Positions 8,438 through 17,063 of a stretch of DNA of 40,196 nt are shown piece after piece. The notes under the pieces are model-generated. The model had not been told where the DNA came from. It made no database searches and saw nothing but the letters and a program-made list of their open reading frames with translations. The DNA is from a bacterium (lineage in GTDB: Bacteria > Patescibacteriota > Minisyncoccia > UBA6257 > GWB1-50-10). Every line of letters begins with the position of its first letter. The stretch's first letter is position 1. Made by a program: the position numbers and the translations under genes. Location: NCBI GenBank assembly GCA_027310235.1, contig DAIDBF010000008.1, positions 1-40,196 of the forward strand, in the 5' to 3' direction.

Positions 8438-8614
8438 GGCAATTATTATCCCTCGAGTGAACATTTGCCGGAGGGCGTCTGCACATTTCCGAGCGGTTTG
8501 CGCCGCCGAGCCAGGACCCCCGCCCTTAGGCGAGTCGGGTGGCGAGGAGCAACAAAGCGAGGTTGAATGTGCAACGCCAGGAGGTATTTGTGAACGAGAG
8601 GGATAATGATTGCC
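8438..8614 (-). repeat. Palindromic element family B, copy 1
   Basis: Outer arms GGCAATTATTATCCCTC (8438-8454) and GAGGGATAATGATTGCC (8598-8614) pair with one G-T wobble. Middle arms TGCACATT..AATGTGCA enclose the family core GCCGAGCCAGG..GGTGGCGAGGAGC..AAAGCGAGG. It fills the space between the convergent hydrolase and prepilin genes. Only 2 bp separate it from the prepilin stop codon. Confidence 0.75.
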
Positions 8615-8616
8615 CC

Positions 8617-9411
8617 TTACGGGCACGCGGCGGAACTCGTTGCAATCGCTCCCGCGTTCGTCAATGTCATTAGGAGACACGAACCGCTCGGCGTTACGAA
8701 GACAACTCCGTATGTGGATGCGGAGAAACCGATGTTTCCGTAGGACTTTAATACCGTCGCTCCCGCGACTCCCGTCCCGAAAGTAGTCAATCCGTTCACA
8801 TTTAATGTTCCGCTGAAATATCCGTTTCTCCACTGGTTTGTGGCTGTACCCAAATCAAGCGTACCATTCGAAGCGGGATAGACCGACGAGTCGAACTGCG
8901 CCGCGGAGACGCGCGCAACGGAGGTTTCCAAGGAACGCGTAAGCTGCGCCGCCGGATTCCCAGCATTGTAGCTCATCGAGAGATCAAGCTGCACGATCGC
9001 CGTTCCTCCTGGATTCTGATAGGGCGTCACGGTAAAACCGGTTACCGTCACGTTGGAGTCCGTAAGCGCGACGGGGTTCGATGATCCTTGCTGCAGATAC
9101 ACTGTCGTGCCGCTTAAATACATCAGCGTGGGATCATTCGTAGAAGTGGCCATACGAAGACGAAGTGTCGAGGTCGGCGTTCCAAAGGTCATATCTATCA
9201 AGCTTGAGTTTTGCACCATCTGCTTTAAGGTGTCTCCCACAAACCCTATCTGACGGTTTACTTCTCCTGTTGACCCCTGTCTTGTCTGAATTTTCGTGAT
9301 GGTGGTCAGAATCGCAACTAGAAAAATCGCGCTCACCGTGAAGATGGCGATATAAATAATAAGCTCAACGAGCGAAAAACCCTCCCGCCTGGAAACAAAC
9401 TTCTTTTGCAT
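8617..9411 (-). CDS. Type IV prepilin-like protein
   Basis: The N-terminal signal MQKKFVSRREG|FSLVELIIYIAI has the prepilin peptidase site (Gly-1, Phe+1, Glu+5) and a hydrophobic helix of about 20 residues. The start at 9411 is preferred to an upstream GTG because AGAGGG sits at good distance and places the cleavage site at residue 11. The 264-residue product has a Ser/Thr-rich beta domain, and its end contains TLDLGTATNQWRNGYFSGTL, a motif also seen in fibre-like surface proteins. It is probably an assembled or secreted pseudopilin. No pilus assembly genes are nearby. Confidence 0.88.
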   Translation of the reverse strand: MQKKFVSRREGFSLVELIIYIAIFTVSAIFLVAILTTITKIQTRQGSTGEVNRQIGFVGDTLKQMVQNSSLIDMTFGTPTSTLRLRMATSTNDPTLMYLSGTTVYLQQGSSNPVALTDSNVTVTGFTVTPYQNPGGTAIVQLDLSMSYNAGNPAAQLTRSLETSVARVSAAQFDSSVYPASNGTLDLGTATNQWRNGYFSGTLNVNGLTTFGTGVAGATVLKSYGNIGFSASTYGVVFVTPSGSCLLMTLTNAGAIATSSAACP

Positions 9412-9433
9412 ACGTTTTCCCTCTTTCTTGTAG

Positions 9434-9440
9434 TATAATA
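9434..9440. promoter_or_regulatory. Shared divergent -10 region (glycosyltransferase and prepilin)
   Basis: The near-palindrome GTATAATAC gives TATAAT on the plus strand, ending 7 nt before the glycosyltransferase ATG, and TATTAT on the minus strand, giving a leader of about 17 nt with AGAGGG for the prepilin. The -35 boxes are weak on both strands. The plus transcript would be leaderless. Confidence 0.45.
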
Positions 9441-9446
9441 CCACAA

Positions 9447-11300
9447 ATGAGCTTCTTTCGTAATCACACGCTCTTTGCGCCCGTCGCCATTTTCGTCATC
9501 CTCATCCTCTCGGGTTCTCTTATGTGGCTTACGAGCGGCCAGGAATCGGCGATTATGGATGAACTCGCCCATATTCCCGCCGGATACGGATATGCACGGT
9601 TCCTCGATTATCGGCTGAATCCGGAGCATCCTCCCCTCCTCAAAGCACTCTCCGCCCTCCCTCTCCTTTCTCTTCCGCTCACTTTCCCGACAGGAAGCTC
9701 TCATTGGACAGACGACACGAACGGCCAGTGGGATGTGGGAACTCTCTTCTTTTATGGATCGGGGAACAACGCAGATCAGATCCTCGAATACGTGAGGATA
9801 TTTCCCATCCTCCTCACGCTCCTTACTATCGTCCTCGTATACGTCTGGGCGCGCGAACTTTTTGGGAACGAGTGGGCGCTTCTTCCTGCATTCCTTTTCG
9901 GACTTTCTCCCACTGTACTCGCGCACGGACATTACGTGACGACCGATATCGCGGCGACATTCGGTTTTCTGCTTGCTACCTATGCATTCGTACGATTTTT
10001 AAACTCCCCTTCGCGCAACCGTCTTATCTGGGCGGGAATCGCACTCGGCATCGCGGAGCTCGCGAAGTTTTCCGTCGCGCTCCTCATCCCTTCTTTCGTG
10101 CTCTTCGCGGCATGCTATGCGATCGGAGAAACAATCCGGAAAAAAAACTCCGGCAACCCGGGGCGGCTGTTCCGTTTTTTCATTTCCCGCGCATGCTTAC
10201 GGATCGGGCAGTTGATTCTTATCTTCCTCATCGCACTCGCCGTAATCTATGTCGTGTATTTCATCGTCACCCTGAACTACCCGGCAGAAAAACAGGTGGA
10301 AGATACAAAAGCCATACTTGCCTCTTTCAGTCCTGCGTGGGCGGGAAACTTCGTGACGCAACTCGCGGGACTCGAGATTACCAGACCGATTGCGCAATAT
10401 TTTCTGGGCATCGCCATGGTGCTCCAGCGCTCAAGCGGCGGGAACACGGCATACTTCCTCGGCCACGTTTCGTCAGGCGGATGGTGGTACTACTTCCCCG
10501 TCGTCTTTCTCCTTAAGGAACCAATCCCTTCACTCATTCTCATCTTTATCGCACTTCTCACGGGACTCGCGGTACTCTTCGCGAAATCGCCCTTCGGAAT
10601 GAAACGAATGCGGCGCCTCGGGGAATATCTCGGAATCCACTTCGGCGAGTTCGTCATGATCCTTACCGTTCTGCTCTACTGGCTCTACAGCATTCGCTCG
10701 CCCTTGAATATCGGGATACGACATCTTCTCCCGACGCTTCCTTTCCTTTACATTCTCGCCACCGTCGGCATACAGCGCTTGCTTCGCGGAGACGTGAAGA
10801 AACGTCTTTGGAAAATCGCAGGTGTTGTCATTCTTGCATCTTGGTATCTCGGAGAAACAGTCGCGGCGTACCCTTATTTTCTCTCTTATTTCAACGAAAT
10901 CGGAGGAGGAACGGCGCAGGGATATCGGTATGTTACCGATTCGAATTACGACTGGGGACAGGATATGAAACGGCTTGCCGCATTCGTGAAGGAGCATAAT
11001 ATTCAAAAAATAGCCGTTGATTACTTCGGCGGCGGGGATCCGAAATATTATCTGGGCGACGATACCGTCGAACAGTGGAAATCGAGCAAAGGTGATCCGC
11101 GCATCGACGGAATCGAGTGGCTTGCGGTGTCGGTAAACACGCTCGAGAACGCAATTGCACCTACCGAGAACGGTTTTACGAGAAACACGAAAGACAGCTA
11201 TGAGTGGCTCACTTCGCTCCGCCCCCCCAAAGAAGGCATGGGGCAGGTTCCCGAGCCCGACTACCGGGTGGGGACCTCGATTTTTGTGTATCACCTCTAG
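9447..11300 (+). CDS. GT39/PMT-type membrane glycosyltransferase
   Basis: A 617-residue polytopic enzyme of the ArnT/PMT superfamily, which moves sugars from polyprenyl-phosphate carriers to acceptors on the outer face of the membrane. The first loop carries the acidic motif MDELAHIPAGYGYARF (Asp38-Glu39) and LNPEHPPLLKAL, both typical. About ten hydrophobic segments follow up to residue 465. The soluble C-terminal part holds SNYDWGQDMKRLAAFVKEH and DYFGGGDPKYYLGDD, common in bacterial phospholipid-carrier-dependent family members. The acceptor is unknown. A surface glycoprotein or the adjacent pilin is a guess. Its TAG stop overlaps element A2. Confidence 0.87.
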   Translation: MSFFRNHTLFAPVAIFVILILSGSLMWLTSGQESAIMDELAHIPAGYGYARFLDYRLNPEHPPLLKALSALPLLSLPLTFPTGSSHWTDDTNGQWDVGTLFFYGSGNNADQILEYVRIFPILLTLLTIVLVYVWARELFGNEWALLPAFLFGLSPTVLAHGHYVTTDIAATFGFLLATYAFVRFLNSPSRNRLIWAGIALGIAELAKFSVALLIPSFVLFAACYAIGETIRKKNSGNPGRLFRFFISRACLRIGQLILIFLIALAVIYVVYFIVTLNYPAEKQVEDTKAILASFSPAWAGNFVTQLAGLEITRPIAQYFLGIAMVLQRSSGGNTAYFLGHVSSGGWWYYFPVVFLLKEPIPSLILIFIALLTGLAVLFAKSPFGMKRMRRLGEYLGIHFGEFVMILTVLLYWLYSIRSPLNIGIRHLLPTLPFLYILATVGIQRLLRGDVKKRLWKIAGVVILASWYLGETVAAYPYFLSYFNEIGGGTAQGYRYVTDSNYDWGQDMKRLAAFVKEHNIQKIAVDYFGGGDPKYYLGDDTVEQWKSSKGDPRIDGIEWLAVSVNTLENAIAPTENGFTRNTKDSYEWLTSLRPPKEGMGQVPEPDYRVGTSIFVYHL

Positions 11301-11497
11301 CGATACTCCTCCTGTCTTTCGCGAGCAGAAACACTTCCTCGCAAAAATCCTGCTCGTTCATCCTCGGAGATCCGAAAATTGCACAAACTCGACCTTATGG
11401 GACTCGAACAGTGTGCAATTTTTGATTTCCTTCGTCTTCACTCGCGGATTTTTGAACTCGTTCGTGTATGCTCACTCAAGACAGGAGGAGTATCGCT
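11299..11497 (+). repeat. Palindromic element family A, copy 2
   Basis: The outer arms AGCGATACTCCTCCTGTCTT and its exact complement (11478-11497) are perfect over 20 bp. The left arm begins inside the TAG stop of the glycosyltransferase. Middle arms AAAAATCC/GGATTTTT and inner arms AAAATTGCAC/GTGCAATTTT enclose AACTCGACCTTATGGGACTC. It is the cleanest copy of the family. Bases 11498-11544 hold nothing recognisable. Confidence 0.85.
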
Positions 11498-11544
11498 GTC
11501 GTCCATATCTAGAAAATCTCGTTTTGAAAAAAAAGAGAGTTTAT

Positions 11545-11758
11545 TTAGGACACAAGAACAAAGCGATCATCATTCCTCAAGAGAACATCGGTCGGAGAGC
11601 GTGAAAAAAATCCCCGAGCAACTCGCGTCGCCGAGCCAGGCCCCTCGCCCATAGGGCGTGCAGGGTGGCGAGGAGCGATAAAGCGAGGTGGATTTTCACG
11701 CTTGGAGACCCTGTGAACGAGAGGAATAATGATCGCTTATAACAAGAAAATAAGACGG
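11545..11758 (-). repeat. Palindromic element family B, copy 2
   Basis: Core arms AGCGATCATCATTCCTC (11562-11578) and GAGGAATAATGATCGCT (11721-11737) extend imperfectly outward to about 11545 and 11758. Middle arms AGCGTGAAAA..TTTTCACGCT replace the TGCACATT arms of copy 1, while the core GCCGAGCCAGGCCCC..GGGTGGCGAGGAGC is kept. It abuts the stop codon of the ftsQ-like gene. Confidence 0.75.
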
Positions 11759-11759
11759 G

Positions 11760-12569
11760 CTATTGGTAATATATCCTGTTCGGGATTTGGAGATCCACGG
11801 TCTTCACCTTCGAAAAATTAAGCTTACCCGACAGACTTCTTAAGATTGAGTTCAGATTCTCCGGCACGAAATCAAGAGCGAAGAGAAACGTCGGTCCCTG
11901 CGCGATCTCCGCAGACCACGCACGGAGCGAGCTATCCTCAAGAGTCACTCGAAGAGGAACAAATCCTTCGTTTTTAAGCGTTCGTAAGGTTGAAAACATA
12001 TTGTGAATCCATGAGCGGTTCGGAAAAAACGGCATCCCAAGAAGAGGCGTCCGCCGGTTCGTATCGCGAATCGTAAGAATGAGCGTCCCTTCGGCACTCG
12101 GCGCGGGAGCATACAGAACTCCCTCTTCGTCCATCAGAAAACATCCCGTCTCCGATGCTCCGCAGAGAATGCCGTATGGCGTTCGCGGTTCGACGATAAT
12201 ATCCACCTCTCTGGAGAAAAAATGAGGGGTAACCGTGATGCTTTTCAAATCAGGATACCGCTCCAGCTGCTTCGGCACTGAACCGAGCTCCCAGAAGAGA
12301 ATGTTGTTCGGCCCGAGCCATCCGCGCCACGGCACCGTGAGCATGCGGATCGAAAGCGCCGACGTGAGCTCTTCCTTGGACAACTGCGTCGATCCCTCGA
12401 GTCTAAAATCACTCACCTTGAACCACGAGAAATGGAGTATGAAGTACGCGCACCCGATAAGAAGCATAACGAGGAGCGCGATGCCGATAATCCAGTACCA
12501 CAGCGCGCGATGCGCCCGCCTCTGGCGCACCGCCGGATAATTCGATTCGTATCCTTTTTTCTGAAACAT
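11760..12569 (-). CDS. FtsQ/DivIB-like cell division protein (POTRA domain)
   Basis: A 269-residue bitopic membrane protein with a basic cytoplasmic N-terminus, one membrane helix near residues 24-48 and a POTRA domain at about 50-120. The POTRA pattern is FKVSDFRLEGSTQLSKEELTSAL, then NILFWELGSVPKQLERYPDLKSITVTPHFFSREVDIIVEPRTP. FtsQ links early and late divisome proteins and acts outside the membrane. Downstream FtsQ-type beta strands are present (GCFLMDEEGVLYAP). It is the last gene of the wall-growth and translation cluster. FtsA and FtsZ are not in the window. Confidence 0.8.
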   Translation of the reverse strand: MFQKKGYESNYPAVRQRRAHRALWYWIIGIALLVMLLIGCAYFILHFSWFKVSDFRLEGSTQLSKEELTSALSIRMLTVPWRGWLGPNNILFWELGSVPKQLERYPDLKSITVTPHFFSREVDIIVEPRTPYGILCGASETGCFLMDEEGVLYAPAPSAEGTLILTIRDTNRRTPLLGMPFFPNRSWIHNMFSTLRTLKNEGFVPLRVTLEDSSLRAWSAEIAQGPTFLFALDFVPENLNSILRSLSGKLNFSKVKTVDLQIPNRIYYQ

Positions 12570-12578
12570 AAGCGTGAT

Positions 12579-13208
12579 TTACTGGTACACCCTCACAGGA
12601 AATGAGTACGTATTCGTTGTAGTATTCCCTCCGACCTCCATTTGTATAGTGTAGTCCCCTTCTTTGTCCCACGCGTGATTGATAACCGTAACTTCATTCT
12701 TCACGACTGTGCCGTTGTCCGCGGCCGCTCCGTCGCCCCAATCGACCCGATAGGAACTCCCGCTATTGATCGAAAAACTCAAGGGCACCGAAACTTTTGT
12801 CATAATCGTCGCCGGCGGAGGAGGAATATAAAAAGACGAGCTCGTGGGCTGAGAGATCGTCCCGCTCGTAAAAAGAGGCGCTGCTTGCAGATACGTGTTA
12901 TTCACCGTTACGGGAGAAGTTCCCTGAAGACCCGCGCCGGCATTCTGAATCGCTTCTCCCGCGCCCGAGAGCAACTTTCCCACCGTATCCCCGAGAAACG
13001 TCTTTATATTTGAGAACGTGCCACTCGCGACGTTCGTGCCGATTTCTTTTGCCTTGGATTCCGCGGCACTCCCGATGTTTTTCGAGGTCGTCTCGACGAA
13101 TTTTCCCGCATCCCCCGTTCCCCACCAGTTGTTATAGGAGTACCACGCGCCGTAACCGAGGAGCCCGAGAATAACGATCCATAAAAAAACTTTGAAAATC
13201 AACTTCAT
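12579..13208 (-). CDS. Membrane-anchored PKD-like domain protein
   Basis: A 209-residue protein of unknown role. One N-terminal membrane helix (residues 4-24, FKVFLWIVILGLLGYGAWY) is followed by an alanine/glycine-rich amphipathic stretch at 35-95 and a proline-rich linker (IPPPPA). The C-terminal PKD-type beta sandwich holds YRVDWGDGAAADNGTV and NHAWDKEGDYTIQMEVGG, where WGDG and the YTI strand are the PKD hallmarks. It is probably displayed outside the cell on a single anchor. It has its own -10 box 8 nt before the ATG. Confidence 0.75.
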   Translation of the reverse strand: MKLIFKVFLWIVILGLLGYGAWYSYNNWWGTGDAGKFVETTSKNIGSAAESKAKEIGTNVASGTFSNIKTFLGDTVGKLLSGAGEAIQNAGAGLQGTSPVTVNNTYLQAAPLFTSGTISQPTSSSFYIPPPPATIMTKVSVPLSFSINSGSSYRVDWGDGAAADNGTVVKNEVTVINHAWDKEGDYTIQMEVGGNTTTNTYSFPVRVYQ

Positions 13209-13216
13209 TTTCTCTC

Positions 13217-13225
13217 ATTATACCA
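13217..13225 (-). promoter_or_regulatory. Extended -10 promoter for the PKD gene, leaderless type
   Basis: TGGTATAAT on the minus strand is a perfect extended -10 box ending 8 nt before the ATG at 13208. No -35 is obvious. The predicted transcript starts about 2 nt before the start codon. Confidence 0.5.
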
Positions 13226-13277
13226 AACAACGAGAACGCATTCCCTGCGAACCTCTATCTGCAAAAGGAGGAAGCGT

Positions 13278-14531
13278 TTATCCTTTGATTTCTTTCTTCC
13301 CGATGTAATCCTGAATCACCTCCGGGATTTTGATGGTCCCCTCTTTGGTCTGGTAGTTTTCGAGAAGCGAAAGAAGAGGACGCTGCGAGAATGCCGTCGC
13401 ATTTAAGGTGTGTACAAACTCTTTTTTCCCGTCTTTCGTCTTGTACTTCACATTGATGCCGCGCGACTGGAAGTCGGTGGTGTTGGAGCAGGAATGCGTC
13501 TCGCGGTATCGTTCCTCGCTCGGGAACCACGCTTCGATATCGAACTGCCGCGCGTCTGTCCATCCCATGTCGCCGGTGCAAATTTCAACCACGCGATACG
13601 GAATCTCAAGCGCCTGCATGAGCTTCTCCTGAAGCGAGAGCAAAAACAGATGTTCCTCCCCCGATTGTTCCGGATGTACGAACGAGTACATCTCCACCTT
13701 GTCGAATTGATGCACTCTGAAGATTCCTTTCGTGTCTTTTCCGTACGATCCCGCTTCCCTTCTGAAACACGTCGAGAACCCGACGTAGCGCCGCGGGAGA
13801 TTCTGTTCTTCGAATGTTTCGTTCAGGTGATAGGGGCCCATCGTGTGCTCGGCGCTCCCAATAAGATACAGTTCATCCTTCGGGAAGTAATACCGTTCTT
13901 CTTTCTGATCTGCCGCGAGGCGTCCCATGCCCGCATAGACATCCGGTTTAATCATGACCGGAGGCAATATCGGAGTGAACCCTTCTTTGGTTAATATATC
14001 GAACGCGAGCCGCACGATAGCGAGCTCGAGAAGCGCCATATCCCCCACGAGATATCCGAAACGGCTTCCCGAGACCTCCGATGCTTTTTTCACATTGATG
14101 ATGCCGAGTCCTTCCGCAAGCGAGAGATAATCCTTGGGAACGAAATCGAATTCCGGTTTTTTTCCCACTTCGCGGAGCGTTTTGTTTTCGGTTTCGTCCT
14201 TTCCCACTGGCACGTCGGGAAAGGGAATATTCGGCAAGCGGTTCAACAGTTCTTTCCGCTTCGTCTCGGCGGTGGCGCACTCCGCCTCAAGTTCCGAGAT
14301 ACGCTGTTTTAAAAGCTGCGCGCGGCCTATCAGGTCCTCTTTCTGTTCCTTGGCGAGTTCCTTGCTTAGTGCATTCTGCTCCGCCTTAAGTTCATCGATC
14401 GCCTTTACCTTTCCGCGCCACGCAGTATCAAGCTGAAGAAACTTATCGACGAGCTTCTTGTCGATTTTTTTCTTCTCTACTCCTTCTTTTACCGCATCCG
14501 GATTCTCTCGGATGAAATTTACGTCTAGCAT
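13278..14531 (-). CDS. serS: Seryl-tRNA synthetase
   Basis: Class II synthetase that charges tRNA-Ser, 417 residues, full length. The N-terminal coiled-coil arm (about residues 30-105, KGKVKAIDELKAEQNALSKEL through AECATAETKRKEL) is present. Motif 2 is STCFRREAGSYGKDTKGIFRVHQF, and motif 3 lies in the C-terminal SQRPLLSLLENYQTKEGTIKIPEVIQDY. ATP-site residues of the family are visible. The gap to lysS upstream is filled by element D1, whose hairpin ends about 10 nt before the serS ATG. Confidence 0.98.
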   Translation of the reverse strand: MLDVNFIRENPDAVKEGVEKKKIDKKLVDKFLQLDTAWRGKVKAIDELKAEQNALSKELAKEQKEDLIGRAQLLKQRISELEAECATAETKRKELLNRLPNIPFPDVPVGKDETENKTLREVGKKPEFDFVPKDYLSLAEGLGIINVKKASEVSGSRFGYLVGDMALLELAIVRLAFDILTKEGFTPILPPVMIKPDVYAGMGRLAADQKEERYYFPKDELYLIGSAEHTMGPYHLNETFEEQNLPRRYVGFSTCFRREAGSYGKDTKGIFRVHQFDKVEMYSFVHPEQSGEEHLFLLSLQEKLMQALEIPYRVVEICTGDMGWTDARQFDIEAWFPSEERYRETHSCSNTTDFQSRGINVKYKTKDGKKEFVHTLNATAFSQRPLLSLLENYQTKEGTIKIPEVIQDYIGKKEIKG

Positions 14532-14534
14532 ATG

Positions 14535-14741
14535 CCAATTTATCTTATTTTTCGAGCCATAACATTATGGCGATGAAAAATAAGCCATAATATTGAGCAC
14601 CCCCCACCTTTTCCTTCCCGGATGAGGGTTCGTGTTCGACGATTGCGTTGTTTTTGAATGATGTTCATAATGCTTGGTTTGTTATTCAAAAGGTGGGGGT
14701 AAGGTTTTGTCGATCGCACAAGGTGCGATACAAAGCCCTTA
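14535..14741 (-). repeat. Palindromic element family D, copy 1 (lysS-serS gap)
   Basis: On the minus strand it begins TAAGGGCTTT, where TAA is the lysS stop. A hairpin with GATCG/CGATC-type arms follows, then AAACCTTACC, a long stem AAAAGGTGGGGG with ACCCCCCACCTTTT, and a last hairpin TTATGGCTTATTTTTC..GAAAAATAAGATAA. It fills the whole gap between the two synthetase genes. It belongs to the same arm subfamily as copy 3. Confidence 0.8.
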
Positions 14742-16184
14742 TTGTTCTTCTTTCATTAACGGGAAAAAGACCGCCTCCCGCATGGGCTTATCCATAATAA
14801 CCGCAAAAAGACGCTCCGAGACGCCGAATCCCGCAGCGGGCGGCATCCCATACTCGAGCGCTTCCAAAAAATCTTCATCCAGCATCTGGGCTTCATTATC
14901 TCCCGCGGCGCGAAGCGCCATTTGCTCTTCGAATCTTCCGCGCTGATCCTCCGGATCGTTCAACTCGGAAAACCCTTTTCCGAGCTCCGTCCCTAATGCA
15001 ACGATCTGAAAACGCTCTACGCGATCCGGTTTACCGGGAACGCGTTTTGCAAGCGGCTCGATTGCTACGGGGGGATTTATAAGAAAACAGGGCTCCGTTA
15101 AATTCGGACGGACGGTTTTTTTATAGATAAGATCAATAAGCCGTCCTTTCCCGGAATTCGGTTCGAATGGGATGCCGAGTTTCCGTGCGTGCGCTTCCAA
15201 TACTTCACGCGAAACCGTTGTGAGATCGAGTGCATTGTATTTTTTGAAAACTTCGTAGTAGTCCACTTTCTTCCATTGTTTTCCCCAGTTCACCTTTTTT
15301 CCGCTATGGACCATGAGAAGCGAACCGCACGTTTTTTTGATCGTCGCCTTGAACATCTTCTCCATGAGACGCATCATATCGTCATAATCCGCATACGCCC
15401 AGTAGCACTCCATCTGCGTATAATCCTGCAGATGCTCTCGATCAATTCCTTCGTTCCTGAATATTCTTCCTATCTCGAAGACCTTCTCAAAACCCGCAAC
15501 GAGCATCTTTTTCAGAGGAAGTTCGAGAGAAATACGAAGATAAAAATCCCTGTCCAGTGCATTATGATGGGTTGCGAAAGGTTCCGCTTCCGCCCCTCCC
15601 GGTACCGGCTCCAAAACGGGTGTCTCGACTTCCAAAAAGTTCTCCTGTTTCAAAAATGTACGGATAGTCCCCCAAAACACGCTTTTCTTTTTCATGAGTT
15701 CCAAAACCTCATGATTCATGATCCCGTCGAGATACCGTTTCCTCAAACGCGTTTCGATGTCTTCAAGCCCGTACCACGAATCCGGGAGAGGGCGAAGACT
15801 CTTCGTGATTATCCTCGCATTTTTGGCAACCACGCTTTTCTCGCCGCGCTTCGTTGTTATCACTCCGCCGGCAACCTCGAGGAAATCCCCCTTGTCAAGC
15901 GTTTCCTTAAGAAGCGTGAATTCTTTCGTCTCTCCCTTCTTTAAAAGCACCTGTAGTTTCCCGCTCGCATCCTCGAGATCAAGGAATATGATACCTCCTT
16001 GATCCCGCATTCCAATCACGCGCCCCGTGAGCCACACCTTTTTCTTTCCGCGGACGAACGCCGAAAATCGCGTAAGCACTTCCGCGATATGCGCCGTTCT
16101 TTTCACCTGTATCGGATATGGATCCGCCACTTCCCGATACCGTGAAAGTTTTTTACGTCGTTCTTCGATAAAATCTTCCAACAT
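14739..16184 (-). CDS. lysS: Lysyl-tRNA synthetase, class II
   Basis: A 481-residue class II synthetase with an N-terminal OB anticodon domain (VWLTGRVIGMRDQGGIIFLDLEDASGKLQVLL) and catalytic domain motifs. Motif 2 is FRNEGIDREHLQDYTQMECYWAYAD, the region before motif 3 is LINPPVAIEPLAK, and motif 3 is EYGMPPAAGFGVSERLFAVI. Length is near the family norm. Family D elements lie on both sides, one ending 3 nt before its ATG and the other starting at its stop codon. Confidence 0.97.
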   Translation of the reverse strand: MLEDFIEERRKKLSRYREVADPYPIQVKRTAHIAEVLTRFSAFVRGKKKVWLTGRVIGMRDQGGIIFLDLEDASGKLQVLLKKGETKEFTLLKETLDKGDFLEVAGGVITTKRGEKSVVAKNARIITKSLRPLPDSWYGLEDIETRLRKRYLDGIMNHEVLELMKKKSVFWGTIRTFLKQENFLEVETPVLEPVPGGAEAEPFATHHNALDRDFYLRISLELPLKKMLVAGFEKVFEIGRIFRNEGIDREHLQDYTQMECYWAYADYDDMMRLMEKMFKATIKKTCGSLLMVHSGKKVNWGKQWKKVDYYEVFKKYNALDLTTVSREVLEAHARKLGIPFEPNSGKGRLIDLIYKKTVRPNLTEPCFLINPPVAIEPLAKRVPGKPDRVERFQIVALGTELGKGFSELNDPEDQRGRFEEQMALRAAGDNEAQMLDEDFLEALEYGMPPAAGFGVSERLFAVIMDKPMREAVFFPLMKEEQ

Positions 16185-16187
16185 GCT

Positions 16188-16385
16188 AATACTATCTTAC
16201 GTTTCGAGCCGTACTACGGCGATGAAACGTAAGCCATAGTATTGCGCACCGAGCACTCAACGTGAGCATCTCGGGATTCGACGATAATTGTGATGTGGTG
16301 TGATTCATGGTGTTTCTTTCGAATATCGGGGTTGAGTGCTCGGTAAGGTTTTGTGTATCGCGCTTCGCGCGATATAAAGCCCTTA
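16188..16385 (-). repeat. Palindromic element family D, copy 2 (greA-lysS gap)
   Basis: Begins with the greA stop TAA in TAAGGGCTTTATATCGCGC, with hairpin TATCGCGC-GAA-GCGCGATA. The central stem is ACCGAGCACTCAAC/GTTGAGTGCTCGGT. The 3' hairpin AATACTATGGCTTACGTTTC/GAAACGTAAGATAGTATT ends 3 nt before the lysS ATG. By eye it differs from copy 4 at only about seven of 198 positions, although the flanking genes are unrelated. Confidence 0.88.
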
Positions 16386-16844
16386 CTGTATTTTCACAAT
16401 TGTATATTTGGAGATTCCCTTGGGTGTCTGCACCTCCACCGTCTCTCCGGCGTTTCTGCCCAAAAGCTCCCGTCCTAGAGGCGATTCGTTCGAAATAAGA
16501 TCTTGAAACGGATCCGCCTCGTTCGATCCCACGAGCGTGTATTCCACGCGCGCACCATTTCTTTCAAGCGAAACCTTCGATCCTAATCGGACTGTCGTTC
16601 CTCCTTTCGGCTGTTCCTCGATGATCGAAGATGCCTTGAGGAGCTCCTCAAGTTGAACTATCTTCTGTTCCAGAAGCGACTGCTCTTCACGCGCGGCCTG
16701 ATACTCCGCATTCTCCGAAAGATCGCCGAGATCTTTCGCGTGGCGCAGACGTTCGGAAACCGAACCGCGCCCCTCGGTCCTTAATGATTGCAACTCCGCA
16801 ACGAGTGCATCGTGGCGTTCCTTCGTTAAGTATTTTTGTGCCAT
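16383..16844 (-). CDS. greA: Transcription elongation factor GreA
   Basis: A 153-residue factor that rescues backtracked RNA polymerase by stimulating transcript cleavage. The N-terminal coiled coil (YLTKERHDALVAELQSLR through AREEQSLLEQKIVQLEELL) includes DLSENAEYQAAREEQ, whose acidic tip residues are needed for cleavage. The C-terminal FKBP-like domain has TVRLGSKVSLERNGARVEYTLVGSNEADP and ISNESPLGRELLGRNAGETVEVQTPKG. The start at 16844 (MAQKYLTKE) is chosen over a longer in-frame one because it matches the family. This ATG lies at the tip of the D3 hairpin arm. Confidence 0.97.
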   Translation of the reverse strand: MAQKYLTKERHDALVAELQSLRTEGRGSVSERLRHAKDLGDLSENAEYQAAREEQSLLEQKIVQLEELLKASSIIEEQPKGGTTVRLGSKVSLERNGARVEYTLVGSNEADPFQDLISNESPLGRELLGRNAGETVEVQTPKGISKYTIVKIQ

Positions 16845-17063
16845 TCTTGTCTTACTTTTTAAGCCCATCGTTGTGGCGCGAAAAAGTAAGCCACAAGAAT
16901 GAGCACCCCCCACCTTTTCCCAAAAGTGCGGGGGGTTCAACTGACCTTTTGTTTTGTTGATAATGCATATATTTGTCTAAAATTGTTTTCTAAAAGGTGG
17001 GGGGTAAGGTTTTGTCGATCGCGCTTCAAGCGGTGCGTGGAGAAGCGCGATACAAAGCCCTTA
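16842..17063 (-). repeat. Palindromic element family D, copy 3 (mrdA-greA gap)
   Basis: Starts with the mrdA stop in TAAGGGCTTTGTATCGCGC. The central stem is ACCCCCCACCTTTT (16905-16918) with its exact complement at 16992-17005. The final hairpin CATTCTTGTGGCTTACTTTT..AAAAAGTAAGACAAGAATG contains the greA start codon in its last arm, so translation initiation would require it to open. It is the longest D copy because of a larger central loop and a larger first hairpin. Confidence 0.82.

Noticed and set aside
11377..11432. tRNA-like GGGACTCGAACA segment in family A elements
   Set aside because: It resembles the reverse complement of a tRNA T-arm, but no acceptor stem, anticodon arm or other tRNA arms can be formed around it, and the same segment recurs in a repeat family.
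14535..17063. CRISPR or tandem repeat array formed by family D copies
   Set aside because: The copies are separated by whole genes, are about 200 bp long and internally palindromic, and there are no cas genes, so they are dispersed elements and not an array.
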